From positions 1,116,001 through 1,180,000 of the forward strand of contig NZ_CP071869.1 in the NCBI RefSeq assembly GCF_017569185.1: 64,000 nucleotides of DNA, given 5' to 3'. The notes below the pieces were generated by a model. That model did no database searches. It was given only the letters and a program-made list of their open reading frames with translations, and was not told where the DNA came from. This DNA is from Polaribacter cellanae. Lineage in GTDB: Bacteria > Bacteroidota > Bacteroidia > Flavobacteriales > Flavobacteriaceae. Numbering within the stretch: position 1 is the first letter of the stretch; every line of letters begins with the position of its first letter. The translations under genes and the position numbers were made by a program. Below are positions 8,951 to 17,460 of the stretch, piece by piece.

Positions 8951-10111
8951 TTATTTACCTACTTTTAAAACTTCCACCTCAAAAACAACATCTGCTTTTG
9001 CTGGAAATGGGCCATATTTTTGTTCGCCAAAAGCTAGGTAATAAGGAATAAAAAAACGAGCTTTCTCTCCTTCTCTTAATGTTAAAACACCTTCTTTAAA
9101 ACCAGTAATCATTGGTTTTGCTTTATCATTTAACTGAAAAACAAGGTTTTGACCACCTTTATCGAAAGTAGATTGTATTTTTTGACCATCTGCAACGTAA
9201 ATCGTATAATCTACAGTAACTTTTTTATTCTCTACAACCTTTGTTCCTTTAGTGCTTTTTAACTTTAGAATTCGCAAACCAGAGTTTGTTTTGGTTGCTT
9301 TGTCCTCGTTCATCTTAGCCAAAAACGCTTTTTTCTTCTCTAAATAAACTGCGTATCTTTTTTCGTCTAGTTTAGATTGCTCTACTAATTTTTCTTTCTT
9401 TGCTTTTTCGAATTTAGCAAACTCTTGGTTAAAAACTTTAGAAGCATTAAAATTTTCGGCTTCTGCACCAATTTTAATTATTTTAATATTACGAATCGTA
9501 TCGAACTGAGCAATTTTATTAATAACAGCCATTCGTGCAGAATCAATTGCTTTTGAAAGTGCTAAAGAATCTGAAAATTTTTTCTTTATTTTTTTTAATT
9601 GTGTTGAATTTACAATCGTTTTTCCAAAAACAGTATGTTTTCCATCTAAATGAGGAATGGGTCTATGAGTTATAAAAATTTGACTTCCATTTCCATCTGG
9701 TCCACCATTTGCCATAGATACAATTCCTCCATCATTATGTTTATACAATAAATTTCCAACAGAATCTTTAGGAAACTCATCTCCAAAAACATACCCTGGA
9801 TTTCCAGTACTTGTTTCTGTATGGTCTCCTACTTGAATTATAAAATTAGGAACCACTCTATGGAAACGAATACCATTATAGTAAGGTTTTCCTGCGAAAG
9901 AATCTGTAACTTTTGTATTAGAACCATCTGCTAAAGAAACAAAATTGGCAACCGTCATTGGAACATCTTTCGAATATAATTCTAATAATATATCGCCTTT
10001 ATTCGTTTGTATTTCTGCATAAACGCCTTCTTTTAGGTTTTTATACTTTTCTTTAGTGGAACAAGAAATTATTAAAACAAATAGAGAAAAAATAGATAAA
10101 TACTTTTTCAT
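8951..10111 (-). CDS. Cyclophilin-FKBP fusion peptidyl-prolyl isomerase, lipoprotein
   Basis: This is a 386-residue protein with a lipoprotein signal ending at Cys17 (LIISCSTK). A cyclophilin-type domain spans about residues 30-215 (motifs GIRFHRVVPNFIIQVGD, GSQIFITHRPIPHLDGKHTVFG). A charged lysine-rich linker spans about 225-275. An FKBP-type domain completes it (about 285-386, ending AKADVVFEVEVLKV). Both domains catalyse proline isomerisation in the periplasm or at the membrane. Its start ATG overlaps the fkpA stop (TAATG), which indicates translational coupling in an operon with gldI. A role in folding of outer-membrane or type IX-secreted proteins is an inference from that context. Confidence 0.92.
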   Translation of the reverse strand: MKKYLSIFSLFVLIISCSTKEKYKNLKEGVYAEIQTNKGDILLELYSKDVPMTVANFVSLADGSNTKVTDSFAGKPYYNGIRFHRVVPNFIIQVGDHTETSTGNPGYVFGDEFPKDSVGNLLYKHNDGGIVSMANGGPDGNGSQIFITHRPIPHLDGKHTVFGKTIVNSTQLKKIKKKFSDSLALSKAIDSARMAVINKIAQFDTIRNIKIIKIGAEAENFNASKVFNQEFAKFEKAKKEKLVEQSKLDEKRYAVYLEKKKAFLAKMNEDKATKTNSGLRILKLKSTKGTKVVENKKVTVDYTIYVADGQKIQSTFDKGGQNLVFQLNDKAKPMITGFKEGVLTLREGEKARFFIPYYLAFGEQKYGPFPAKADVVFEVEVLKVGK

Positions 10112-10842
10112 TATTGCTTAACGATATCTAACAATTCTATTTCGAATACTAAAGTAGAAAATGGTTTTATATTTTCTCCTCTTTGTTGTGCTCCATAAGC
10201 CAATTCCTGTGGAATAAAAAACTTGTATTTAGCGCCTACTTTCATTAACTGTAAGCCTTCTGTCCATCCTTTAATAACTTGGTTTAAAACAAACTCCGAA
10301 GGTTCTCCTTTATCTACAGAACTATCAAACACTTTACCTTCTATATTTGTTCCATGGTAATGTACTTTTACTTTTGTGGTAGGTGATGCTGGCTTTTCTC
10401 CAGTTCCTTCTTTCAAAACAATATACTGTAAACCACTATCTGTAGTAACAACACCTTCTTTCTTTTTGTTTTCAGCTAAAAAGTCTTCTCCTGCTTTTTT
10501 ATTGTCTGCAAATTTAACCTCTGCTTCTTTTGCTGCTTTTTCTTGCTGTTCTTTCATTTGAGCCATTTGCTTTTTTCTCAAATAAGTATTTATAACATTT
10601 TGTACGTCTTTTGTTTTAATTAGAAAATTTGTAGAATCTACTCCATTTAAGTATCCTTGAATGTAAGCATCGTTGTTTACTTCTTTTAAATTTGCTCTAA
10701 ATTGAGTACCCATACTTAAACCAATGGCATAACTAACAGAATCGATTTCTTTTTCTAATGTTTTAACTTCTTTAATTTGTTTTCCACAAGAGAACATTGT
10801 TACTGTAATTGCTACTACTGCTAAATTTTTTATTACTTTCAT
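10111..10842 (-). CDS. FKBP-type peptidyl-prolyl isomerase lipoprotein (FkpA-like)
   Basis: This is a 243-residue lipoprotein (signal peptide ending FSCGKQ, Cys19). It has an FkpA-type N-terminal helical dimerisation region (about 30-125, beginning DSVSYAIGLSMG) and a C-terminal FKBP domain (about 145-243) with VKVHYHGTNIEGKVFDSS and the closing STLVFEIELLDI. It acts as a periplasmic folding catalyst. It is the middle gene of three consecutive PPIase genes, 23 bp after gldI, and its stop overlaps the next start. Confidence 0.93.
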   Translation of the reverse strand: MKVIKNLAVVAITVTMFSCGKQIKEVKTLEKEIDSVSYAIGLSMGTQFRANLKEVNNDAYIQGYLNGVDSTNFLIKTKDVQNVINTYLRKKQMAQMKEQQEKAAKEAEVKFADNKKAGEDFLAENKKKEGVVTTDSGLQYIVLKEGTGEKPASPTTKVKVHYHGTNIEGKVFDSSVDKGEPSEFVLNQVIKGWTEGLQLMKVGAKYKFFIPQELAYGAQQRGENIKPFSTLVFEIELLDIVKQ

Positions 10843-10865
10843 TTTTAATTTAATTTATTATTTGT

Positions 10866-11405
10866 TTATTTAATATCTAATAATGTTACTGTACTTTTTA
10901 TACTTTTATTTATTCCTATTTTGTTTCCATCTCCAGAAATACCAAATGCATTGTAAGATGGAAGCACAAATGTAATGGTTTCTCCGATTTTCATCAACTT
11001 TATTCCCTTTTGTATTCCAGAAATAAAATCTTCTTTGTCTACACTGTAATTTTTAATACCTAATTCTTCCTTACTATAAATTATAGAATCGTTTAAATCG
11101 CGAATATCATATGCTATAACAGCAATATCTCCTGCTTTTGGTGTTGCTGTATTTGCTTCAATTTTTGTAATGTAAGTGTACCAAAACCCATTTAAAGAAT
11201 TTGTATACTTATTTATTGAGTCTTTTTCTATTAATTGTTCGATTTTCTCTTCTTCAACCTTATTTAATTGTTTCGATTCTTCAATTGCTTTTTGAAAAAT
11301 AGTTGTAGAAGGTTTTGGGTTAATTGGTTTCCTAGGTGTCGATTTGGAACAGCCTACCAAAATAATTCCACAAAATAAAAGCATTTTAATCTTCATAAGA
11401 CGCAT
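10866..11405 (-). CDS. gldI: Gliding motility lipoprotein GldI (FKBP-type PPIase)
   Basis: This is a 179-residue lipoprotein. Its signal MKIKMLLFCGIILVGCSK starts at an internal ATG at 11396, and the ATG at 11405 is the alternative. After a helical region (about 35-75) comes an FKBP-like domain with AVIAYDIRDLNDSIIYSKEE and GIQKGIKLMKIGETITFVLPS. GldI is required for gliding in Flavobacterium johnsoniae and is thought to help fold gliding/type IX secretion components. The 5' end overlaps the nrnA 3' end by about 11-20 bp, an arrangement common in the family and good support for the identification. Confidence 0.9.
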   Translation of the reverse strand: MRLMKIKMLLFCGIILVGCSKSTPRKPINPKPSTTIFQKAIEESKQLNKVEEEKIEQLIEKDSINKYTNSLNGFWYTYITKIEANTATPKAGDIAVIAYDIRDLNDSIIYSKEELGIKNYSVDKEDFISGIQKGIKLMKIGETITFVLPSYNAFGISGDGNKIGINKSIKSTVTLLDIK

Positions 11406-12414
11406 TTAATTCTTCTTTATAATTTGGTAATAATGATGTGAATTTCGTAACAGTTTGCGCCAAATTTAAATTTGATTTTCCTCCAGCTGCATTATCATGT
11501 CCTCCACCTTCGAAATGATTTCTCGAAAAGTTATTTACAGAGAAGTTTCCTTTCGATCTAAAAGAAATTTTAATAATATTTTGCTCTGCATCTTCAATAA
11601 AAATAGCCGCAAAAATTATTCCTTTTAAAGAAAGTGCATAATTTACAACACCTTCTGTATCTCCTTTTTGAAAATCGAAACGTTTCTTTTCTTCGTTAGT
11701 TAAAGTAATGTAAGCAGTTTTATAGGATGGTAAAATTTGTAAATTACTCAATGCTTTTCCTAATAATAATAATCTATTATACGAATTTGCATCATATACA
11801 TTGTTATGAATTCTATCGTTTTCTGCTCCTTTATCAATTAAATCGGCGATAACTCTGTGTGTTTTACTGGTTGTAGATCGAAAACGGAAAGAACCTGTAT
11901 CTGTCATAATACCTGTGTATAAACACGTAGCAATGTCTTTATCTATTAGCTCCAAATCGTTGTTCATCTCTATAAATTGATACACCATTTGGCAGGTAGA
12001 ACAAATTGTAACGTCGGAATACATATATTTTACATCATCTGGTTGTTGATGGTGATCTATCATCGCAAAATCATTTGGGTATTTCTCTAACGTATTTTGC
12101 ATATCGTTGCCAACTCTATGCAGTGTATTAAAATCTAAAAGGAAAATAATATCCGAATTATTAATGGCTCTTTGCGATTGTGAGTTTTGCCAATCGAAAC
12201 GATATACACCTTTAGAACCAGGCAACCAATGTAAAAAATCTGGATATTCATTTGGAACCACAACAGTTGGGTTGTGTCCTTTTTTTGTAAAGTACTGACA
12301 CAAAGCCAGTGAAGAACCTATAGCATCTCCATCTGGATTTCGATGTCCTATTATTACAATGTTTCTTGGTTTATCTAGAAACGTTTTTAATTTGTTAAAT
12401 CCTTTTAAAATCAT
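11386..12414 (-). CDS. nrnA: DHH/DHHA1 phosphoesterase (NrnA-type oligoribonuclease / pAp phosphatase)
   Basis: This is a 342-residue cytoplasmic enzyme that degrades short oligoribonucleotides and/or dephosphorylates pAp. The DHH metal site is visible as GHRNPDGDAIGSS (about 24-36), FLLDFN (about 91-96) and MIDHHQQPD (about 118-126). The DHHA1 substrate domain carries the GGGHDNAAGG segment near residue 310. Length fits. It is the first gene of the operon leading into gldI. A -7-like TATCTTCG at 12421-12428 lies only 6 bp before the ATG, so the message may be nearly leaderless. Confidence 0.92.
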   Translation of the reverse strand: MILKGFNKLKTFLDKPRNIVIIGHRNPDGDAIGSSLALCQYFTKKGHNPTVVVPNEYPDFLHWLPGSKGVYRFDWQNSQSQRAINNSDIIFLLDFNTLHRVGNDMQNTLEKYPNDFAMIDHHQQPDDVKYMYSDVTICSTCQMVYQFIEMNNDLELIDKDIATCLYTGIMTDTGSFRFRSTTSKTHRVIADLIDKGAENDRIHNNVYDANSYNRLLLLGKALSNLQILPSYKTAYITLTNEEKKRFDFQKGDTEGVVNYALSLKGIIFAAIFIEDAEQNIIKISFRSKGNFSVNNFSRNHFEGGGHDNAAGGKSNLNLAQTVTKFTSLLPNYKEELNASYED

Positions 12415-12650
12415 AGTTTGCGAAGATACAATTTAATAGTATTTCGTAAAATTATTTTTATTCTCAATTATAAATCATTTTTTATGCTGATAATTGACAA
12501 CCAAACCAATAAATACAAAATTTAGGGCAAACTCATATTTTAAAAAAACTTCTTTTTTTACATTAATGCACGAGTTCTCAATCTTTAAACGTAAACTGGA
12601 CACGCTATCGAATGACTACCAGGTACTTAGGTGTTTTTATTAAAAAAACA

Positions 12651-12740
12651 AATGTCATTTAGATGATGCAGGAAGAGTAGTCTTACAAATTGTAGTTATA
12701 AATTTTGAGATTTTTCCTATTGTAGAAATGATAGAAAGCG
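12651..12740 (+). repeat. Dispersed flavobacterial repeat, copy 3
   Basis: It shares the head GATGATGCAGGAAGAG, then CTTACAAATTGTAGTTATAA and TCCTATTGTAGAAATGATA, with copies 2 and 4, and lacks the conserved tail. It lies in the 450-bp gap between nrnA and fecR, i.e. at the left edge of the accessory region. The rest of 12415-12864 shows no gene; a homologous sigma-factor gene is notably absent. Confidence 0.68.
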
Positions 12741-12821
12741 TAAAATAAAGAATTTTATTTTTTATCTGAAATTAATATTTAAAATAGAAAAAAATGTTAA
12801 AAAAAACAAAAAAATATAGAG

Positions 12822-12852
12822 GGGTGTCAAAAAATTAAACGTAATAGTATAT
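12822..12852 (+). promoter_or_regulatory. Possible ECF-sigma promoter of fecR
   Basis: GGGGTGTC followed about 10 bp later by CGTAATAGTATATA lies 15-40 bp before the fecR ATG and does not resemble the housekeeping TAnnTTTG element. I infer an extracytoplasmic-function sigma promoter from the position before a fecR gene. The consensus is not certain. Confidence 0.35.
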
Positions 12853-12864
12853 ATAGTTTGGTGT

Positions 12865-14040
12865 ATGAAAGAATTAAAAATAAAAAAAATATTTGTAAAG
12901 TTTATAAATAACGAAGCAAATATTGTAGAATTAGAAATTTTGGAGAAATGGTTAACAAACTCCAATAATTTAAAAGTCTTTAATAAATTTATATTAGTAG
13001 AATACTTGACCAAATGTAGCGTGCAAGACTATAATTTAGAGGAAGTTAAATTTGAAATTTATAGAAAAATAAAAGCCAATAGAAGACAAAAAAGAATTAG
13101 AATGTTAAAGCAAATTTCTTTTGCAGCCTCTATAGTTTTGGTTAGTGTTTTTAGCTATATTGTTTTTAATCAAAATCAAAATCAAAAATTCACTAATACT
13201 CCAGTCAAAGAAACAAATGTAATAAAACCAGGGACAGATAAAGCGATACTAACTTTAGGGAATGGCAATCAAGTGAGTTTAACGAAAGACGAAACGTATA
13301 AAAATAATTACTTAAAAAGTAATGGTAAAAAAATAACCTACGACAGTAAAGATGAAAAAACGATCCAGAATGATGTTATAGAATTTAATAGTTTAACGAT
13401 TCCTAGAGGAGGAGAATATGCTATAGTTTTTTCAGATGGATCTAAAGTTTGGTTAAATTCTGAGACTAAATTAAAGTACCCAACAAAATTTATTAGTGGA
13501 AAAGAAAGAAATGTTGAACTTTTATATGGAGAAGCATATTTCGAAATATCACCGAGCTCAAAACATAACGGATCTAAATTTAATGTTATTACAAAAGGGC
13601 AAAAAGTAAGCGTATTTGGAACCGAATTTAATATTAAAGCCTATAATGACGAAGCCGTAATTGCTACTACACTCGTTGGTGGTAAAATTCAAATAGAAAA
13701 AGGTAACATCAGAAAAATTTTGGTTCCTAATCAGCAAGCAAGAATCAACCGAGACTTAAATACAATAAGCATTGTATCTATTGATGTTTCAAATGAAATT
13801 GCTTGGGTAAAAGGATTGTTTAGTTTTGAAGAAGCTAGGTTAGATGAAATGATGAAAACACTATCAAGATGGTATAATATGGATGTTATTTTTGAAAATT
13901 CAAGTAGAAAAAAAATCGAATTTACAGGAATTTTAGAAAGAACTAAAACAATTCAAGAAATAATTAACATTATAAAAAAAACAAGTCAGAAAAACGAAAT
14001 AATATTTAAAATTGAAGATAAAATTATAAAAATAAAATAA
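12865..14040 (+). CDS. FecR-family anti-sigma factor
   Basis: This is a 391-residue protein. It has a cytoplasmic N-terminal region that would bind an ECF sigma factor (about 1-70), one transmembrane helix at about 80-98 (FAASIVLVSVFSYIVF), a periplasmic FecR domain (about 160-260, with LTIPRGGEYAIVFSDGSKVW and AYFEIS..) and the C-terminal DUF4974 domain (about 315-391). It should relay the state of the TonB-dependent receptor encoded next to an ECF sigma. Unusually, no sigma gene lies beside it; the 450 bp upstream are non-coding. The STN-type SusC follows 96 bp later, across a hairpin. Confidence 0.9.
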   Translation: MKELKIKKIFVKFINNEANIVELEILEKWLTNSNNLKVFNKFILVEYLTKCSVQDYNLEEVKFEIYRKIKANRRQKRIRMLKQISFAASIVLVSVFSYIVFNQNQNQKFTNTPVKETNVIKPGTDKAILTLGNGNQVSLTKDETYKNNYLKSNGKKITYDSKDEKTIQNDVIEFNSLTIPRGGEYAIVFSDGSKVWLNSETKLKYPTKFISGKERNVELLYGEAYFEISPSSKHNGSKFNVITKGQKVSVFGTEFNIKAYNDEAVIATTLVGGKIQIEKGNIRKILVPNQQARINRDLNTISIVSIDVSNEIAWVKGLFSFEEARLDEMMKTLSRWYNMDVIFENSSRKKIEFTGILERTKTIQEIINIIKKTSQKNEIIFKIEDKIIKIK

Positions 14041-14044
14041 AAAA

Positions 14045-14085
14045 AGGAAAAGACTAAAACCTTAGACCGTAATAGTCTTTTTCCT
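14045..14085 (+). terminator. Hairpin between fecR and susC
   Basis: The arms AGGAAAAGACT (14045-14055) and AGTCTTTTTCCT (14074-14085) pair with one bulged T, leaving an 18-nt loop. It may be a terminator or attenuator separating fecR from the highly expressed susC. Confidence 0.5.
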
Positions 14086-14136
14086 AAAACGATTTTTCTA
14101 ATTAACACTAAGTTTAACCAAAATCAATACAAATTT

Positions 14137-17100
14137 ATGAAATTTAAAATTACTATTGGTCTTTTCTCAAAACAGAAACGGCTGTTAAGATTTATTATGA
14201 AGACATTTATTTTTTTATGTTGCACTACAATATTTGCTTTTACTACCGAGAACGGATTTTCGCAAGATGCAGATATTAACATTTCTAAAAGTAAAACCAT
14301 GTCTGTTAAGCAAGTTTTTAAATTAATTAACAAGCAAGCAGACTACAAATTTATTTATCGACACGATTTAATAAAAGTAATACCTAAACTACCTCTTAAT
14401 AAAGGGGTTATAAAGGTAAGCGCTTTGTTAAATAAATTTTTAATTCCTTACGGTTTTTCCTATAATTTAACGGAAAATAACACCGTAATTGTTCATAAAA
14501 AAAATACCGAACTTAATCGGCCTATTGTTGTACAGAAAAAAACGATAAAAGGTGTTGTCTTAGATATTAATAACCAGCCACTACTAGGAGCTTCTATTTT
14601 TGAAAAAGGAACAACAAATGGAACACAAACAGATTTTGATGGTAAGTTTTCTTTAAATGTATCCAATGCCAGTGCCATACTTGTGGTTTCTTATGTTGGT
14701 TTTATAACACAAGAGGTCGCTGTTAATACCCAACAAACGAAGTTTACGATCGTACTGCAAGAAGATACAGCTTCATTAGATGAGATAGTAATTGTAGGAT
14801 ATGGAAAACAAAAAAAAGTAAACCTAACAGGAGCTGTAGGAACTGTAAAAGGAAAAACCTTAGAAAATAAACCAGTAGTTAATGTACAAGAATTACTACA
14901 AGGTAAGGTCCCTGGATTAAATGTTAGCAACAGTTCAGGCCAGCCAGGTAGTGGAGCCAGTATAAATATTAGAGGAACATCTACGATAGGAGGAAGCTCG
15001 GGAGTTCTTGTAATTATAGACGGCATACCTGGAAATATCTATTCCGTAAACCCAAATGATATTCAGAATATTTCTGTTTTAAAAGATGCAGCATCTGCTG
15101 CTATTTACGGGGCAAGAGCTGCGAACGGAGTTATTTTAATAACAACAAAGAGCGCTAAAAATCACGAAGGTTTGCGAGTATCTTTAACAACGAGTATGGG
15201 GGTCCAAACCCCACAACAATATATAGATTATGTTGGCGGAAAAGACTATATGACTTTATATAATTTAGCCAGTGTTAATGATGGATTGACAGAACGATAT
15301 ACTCCAGCAGATTTTAAAGATTTAGAAGATGGTAAATTACCAGATAATAAATGGTATCGTGAAATTTTTAAAAAAAACCAATTTATTAATAATAACTATT
15401 TATCTTTATCAGGAGGTAACGATAAAATTACTACTAGACTTGGTATTGGTTACGATAAACAATCTGGAGCTTTACCAAGAGATAAGTATAAACGATTGGT
15501 GGTACACCCAAAATTAAACTACAAAATAAATAATTGGTTGTCATTAGATGCCAATGTTCAATACACAAAAACCAATATAGAAAGACCACAAGGTGCAGGA
15601 AGTGCATTAACTAACGCCATTCGTGTTTCACCTATTACCCCTATAAGAACTGCTCAGGGAAGGTTTCAGGGACCTGGTGGTATTCCAGGAGGTAACCCAA
15701 TAGCTATAATTGAAGAAGGTGGTACAAATTCTCAAATATTTAAAGAGATGACAACTATTTTGTCTGCAACATTAACTCCCTTAGAAGGTTGGAATATTAA
15801 ACCCCTCTACTCACACTCTAATAGCCAGACTCAAACACATAATTTTTCAAAGCCTATAACTTTATATAATGCAGATGAGACTGTATTTAGTAAAGATCCA
15901 TTAAGTAATCAAAGTATTTACGATGCTTTCGGTACAAGTGTTACGGAAATTTTACAAATTTCTACAGATTATACATTCAACCTTAATGAAAACCATTCTT
16001 TTTCCGTTTTTGCATTAGCTTCTCAGGAAGTCTCTAAAGGAAATAATTTTAGTGCTTCTCGATTAGATCCTGCATTTGAAAATATATATGTATTAAATAT
16101 TGCTGTGGGAACTAAAGATAATTCGGGTTTTGCGTACAACGAGTCTATTGCATCCTTTGTTGGTAGGGTTAATTATAATTATAAAGAAAAGTATTTATTT
16201 GAAGCTAGTTTAAGACATGATGGTACATCTCGTTTTAAACCAGGTTATCAATGGGGTACATTTCCTTCTTTTTCGGCAGGATGGAATATACATAAGGAGT
16301 CTTTTTTTGAAAATAATATCAACTTTATTTCAAAATTTAAAGTAAGAGGATCTTGGGGGAAATTAGGAGATGCTTTAAAAGTGAACCGTTATGAAACCAG
16401 AAATATTCTTGGTTTTAATTCTGGAGTGTATGCTTTTAATGGAACTCTTGTAGGTGGAGCAGCAGCAACAGCTTCATTTTTAGATAATTTATCTTGGGAA
16501 AGTTCTACCAAATCTAATTTAGGAATAGAAATAGGTTTTTTTGATAATAAATTAAGTTTAGAGTTAGACCTTTTTAAAGATCTTAGAACCGATATTTTAT
16601 ACAGAGAACCTGTACCAGATGAATATGGTTTGTCTGCTCCATTTACCAATACTTTAAAAATGGAAAACAAAGGTTTTGAATTAACACTAAATTATAGAGA
16701 AAAACTTGGAGAAGAATTACATTTTAATGCAAATTTTAATATATCGCACTCTAAAAACAAGGTATTAGATCTTAGAGGCTCTGGACCTTGGAAGAGTAGT
16801 AGAAACATTACAGAGGTAGGTGCTTCTTTAAATTTACCATACGGATTACAGTCTAATGGGCTTTTTAGAGATCAAGCAGATATAGATAATAGTGCTACAC
16901 AAGTAAATGTAAAACCAGGTAATATTAAATATGTAGATCAAAATGAAGATGGTGTTATTAATGCAGATGATCGAGTGGTATTAAATGATAAAAATGCATT
17001 CGCTTATGGTTTCAATTTAGGTATTGAATATAAAAGTTTTAGTTTAAATGCTAATTTTTATGGTAGACACAGAGCTTTACGATATATGGATGGTGTTGAA

Positions 17101-17448
17101 GGATGGGCATTCTTTTTAGCAGATAATGCAAGACCAATGCATAAAGATAGTTGGACGCCAACTAATTTAGATGCAAGTTTCCCAAGATTAAGTTTAAATA
17201 GTGGTGGTAACGATGCATCATTTTCTGATTATTGGTTAAGAAAAGCAGATTATCTAAAGCTTCAAAATTTAACATTTGGCTACACATTACCAAAAGCATT
17301 AACCGATGTAGTTGGTGTTAAAAATGGTTCAGTATCATTAATAGGACAAAATTTGGCAATTTTCTCTAAATACGAAGGCTTTGATCCTGAGGGAGGAATA
17401 TATCCATTACCTAGAACGATAACGATGAGTCTTCAATTAAACTTTTAA
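14137..17448 (+). CDS. SusC/RagA TonB-dependent outer-membrane transporter with STN domain
   Basis: This is a 1103-residue protein. It has a long signal region (about 1-45), a secretin/TonB short N-terminal (STN) signalling domain (about 50-125), a carboxypeptidase-D-like regulatory domain (about 138-215, with GVVLDINNQPLLGASIFEKG), a plug (from the TonB-box-like SLDEIVIVGYGKQKKVN, about residue 213, to about 335) and a large beta-barrel to the C-terminal LQLNF. It imports glycan fragments across the outer membrane together with SusD. The STN domain implies signalling to the adjacent FecR. susD begins 12 bp downstream, so they form one transcript. Confidence 0.95.
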   Translation: MKFKITIGLFSKQKRLLRFIMKTFIFLCCTTIFAFTTENGFSQDADINISKSKTMSVKQVFKLINKQADYKFIYRHDLIKVIPKLPLNKGVIKVSALLNKFLIPYGFSYNLTENNTVIVHKKNTELNRPIVVQKKTIKGVVLDINNQPLLGASIFEKGTTNGTQTDFDGKFSLNVSNASAILVVSYVGFITQEVAVNTQQTKFTIVLQEDTASLDEIVIVGYGKQKKVNLTGAVGTVKGKTLENKPVVNVQELLQGKVPGLNVSNSSGQPGSGASINIRGTSTIGGSSGVLVIIDGIPGNIYSVNPNDIQNISVLKDAASAAIYGARAANGVILITTKSAKNHEGLRVSLTTSMGVQTPQQYIDYVGGKDYMTLYNLASVNDGLTERYTPADFKDLEDGKLPDNKWYREIFKKNQFINNNYLSLSGGNDKITTRLGIGYDKQSGALPRDKYKRLVVHPKLNYKINNWLSLDANVQYTKTNIERPQGAGSALTNAIRVSPITPIRTAQGRFQGPGGIPGGNPIAIIEEGGTNSQIFKEMTTILSATLTPLEGWNIKPLYSHSNSQTQTHNFSKPITLYNADETVFSKDPLSNQSIYDAFGTSVTEILQISTDYTFNLNENHSFSVFALASQEVSKGNNFSASRLDPAFENIYVLNIAVGTKDNSGFAYNESIASFVGRVNYNYKEKYLFEASLRHDGTSRFKPGYQWGTFPSFSAGWNIHKESFFENNINFISKFKVRGSWGKLGDALKVNRYETRNILGFNSGVYAFNGTLVGGAAATASFLDNLSWESSTKSNLGIEIGFFDNKLSLELDLFKDLRTDILYREPVPDEYGLSAPFTNTLKMENKGFELTLNYREKLGEELHFNANFNISHSKNKVLDLRGSGPWKSSRNITEVGASLNLPYGLQSNGLFRDQADIDNSATQVNVKPGNIKYVDQNEDGVINADDRVVLNDKNAFAYGFNLGIEYKSFSLNANFYGRHRALRYMDGVEGWAFFLADNARPMHKDSWTPTNLDASFPRLSLNSGGNDASFSDYWLRKADYLKLQNLTFGYTLPKALTDVVGVKNGSVSLIGQNLAIFSKYEGFDPEGGIYPLPRTITMSLQLNF

Positions 17449-17460
17449 AAGTAAAGAAAC

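Noticed and set aside
12762..13013. 83-residue minus-strand open frame over the fecR start
   Set aside because: It is low-complexity, antisense to a well-supported gene and resembles nothing known.
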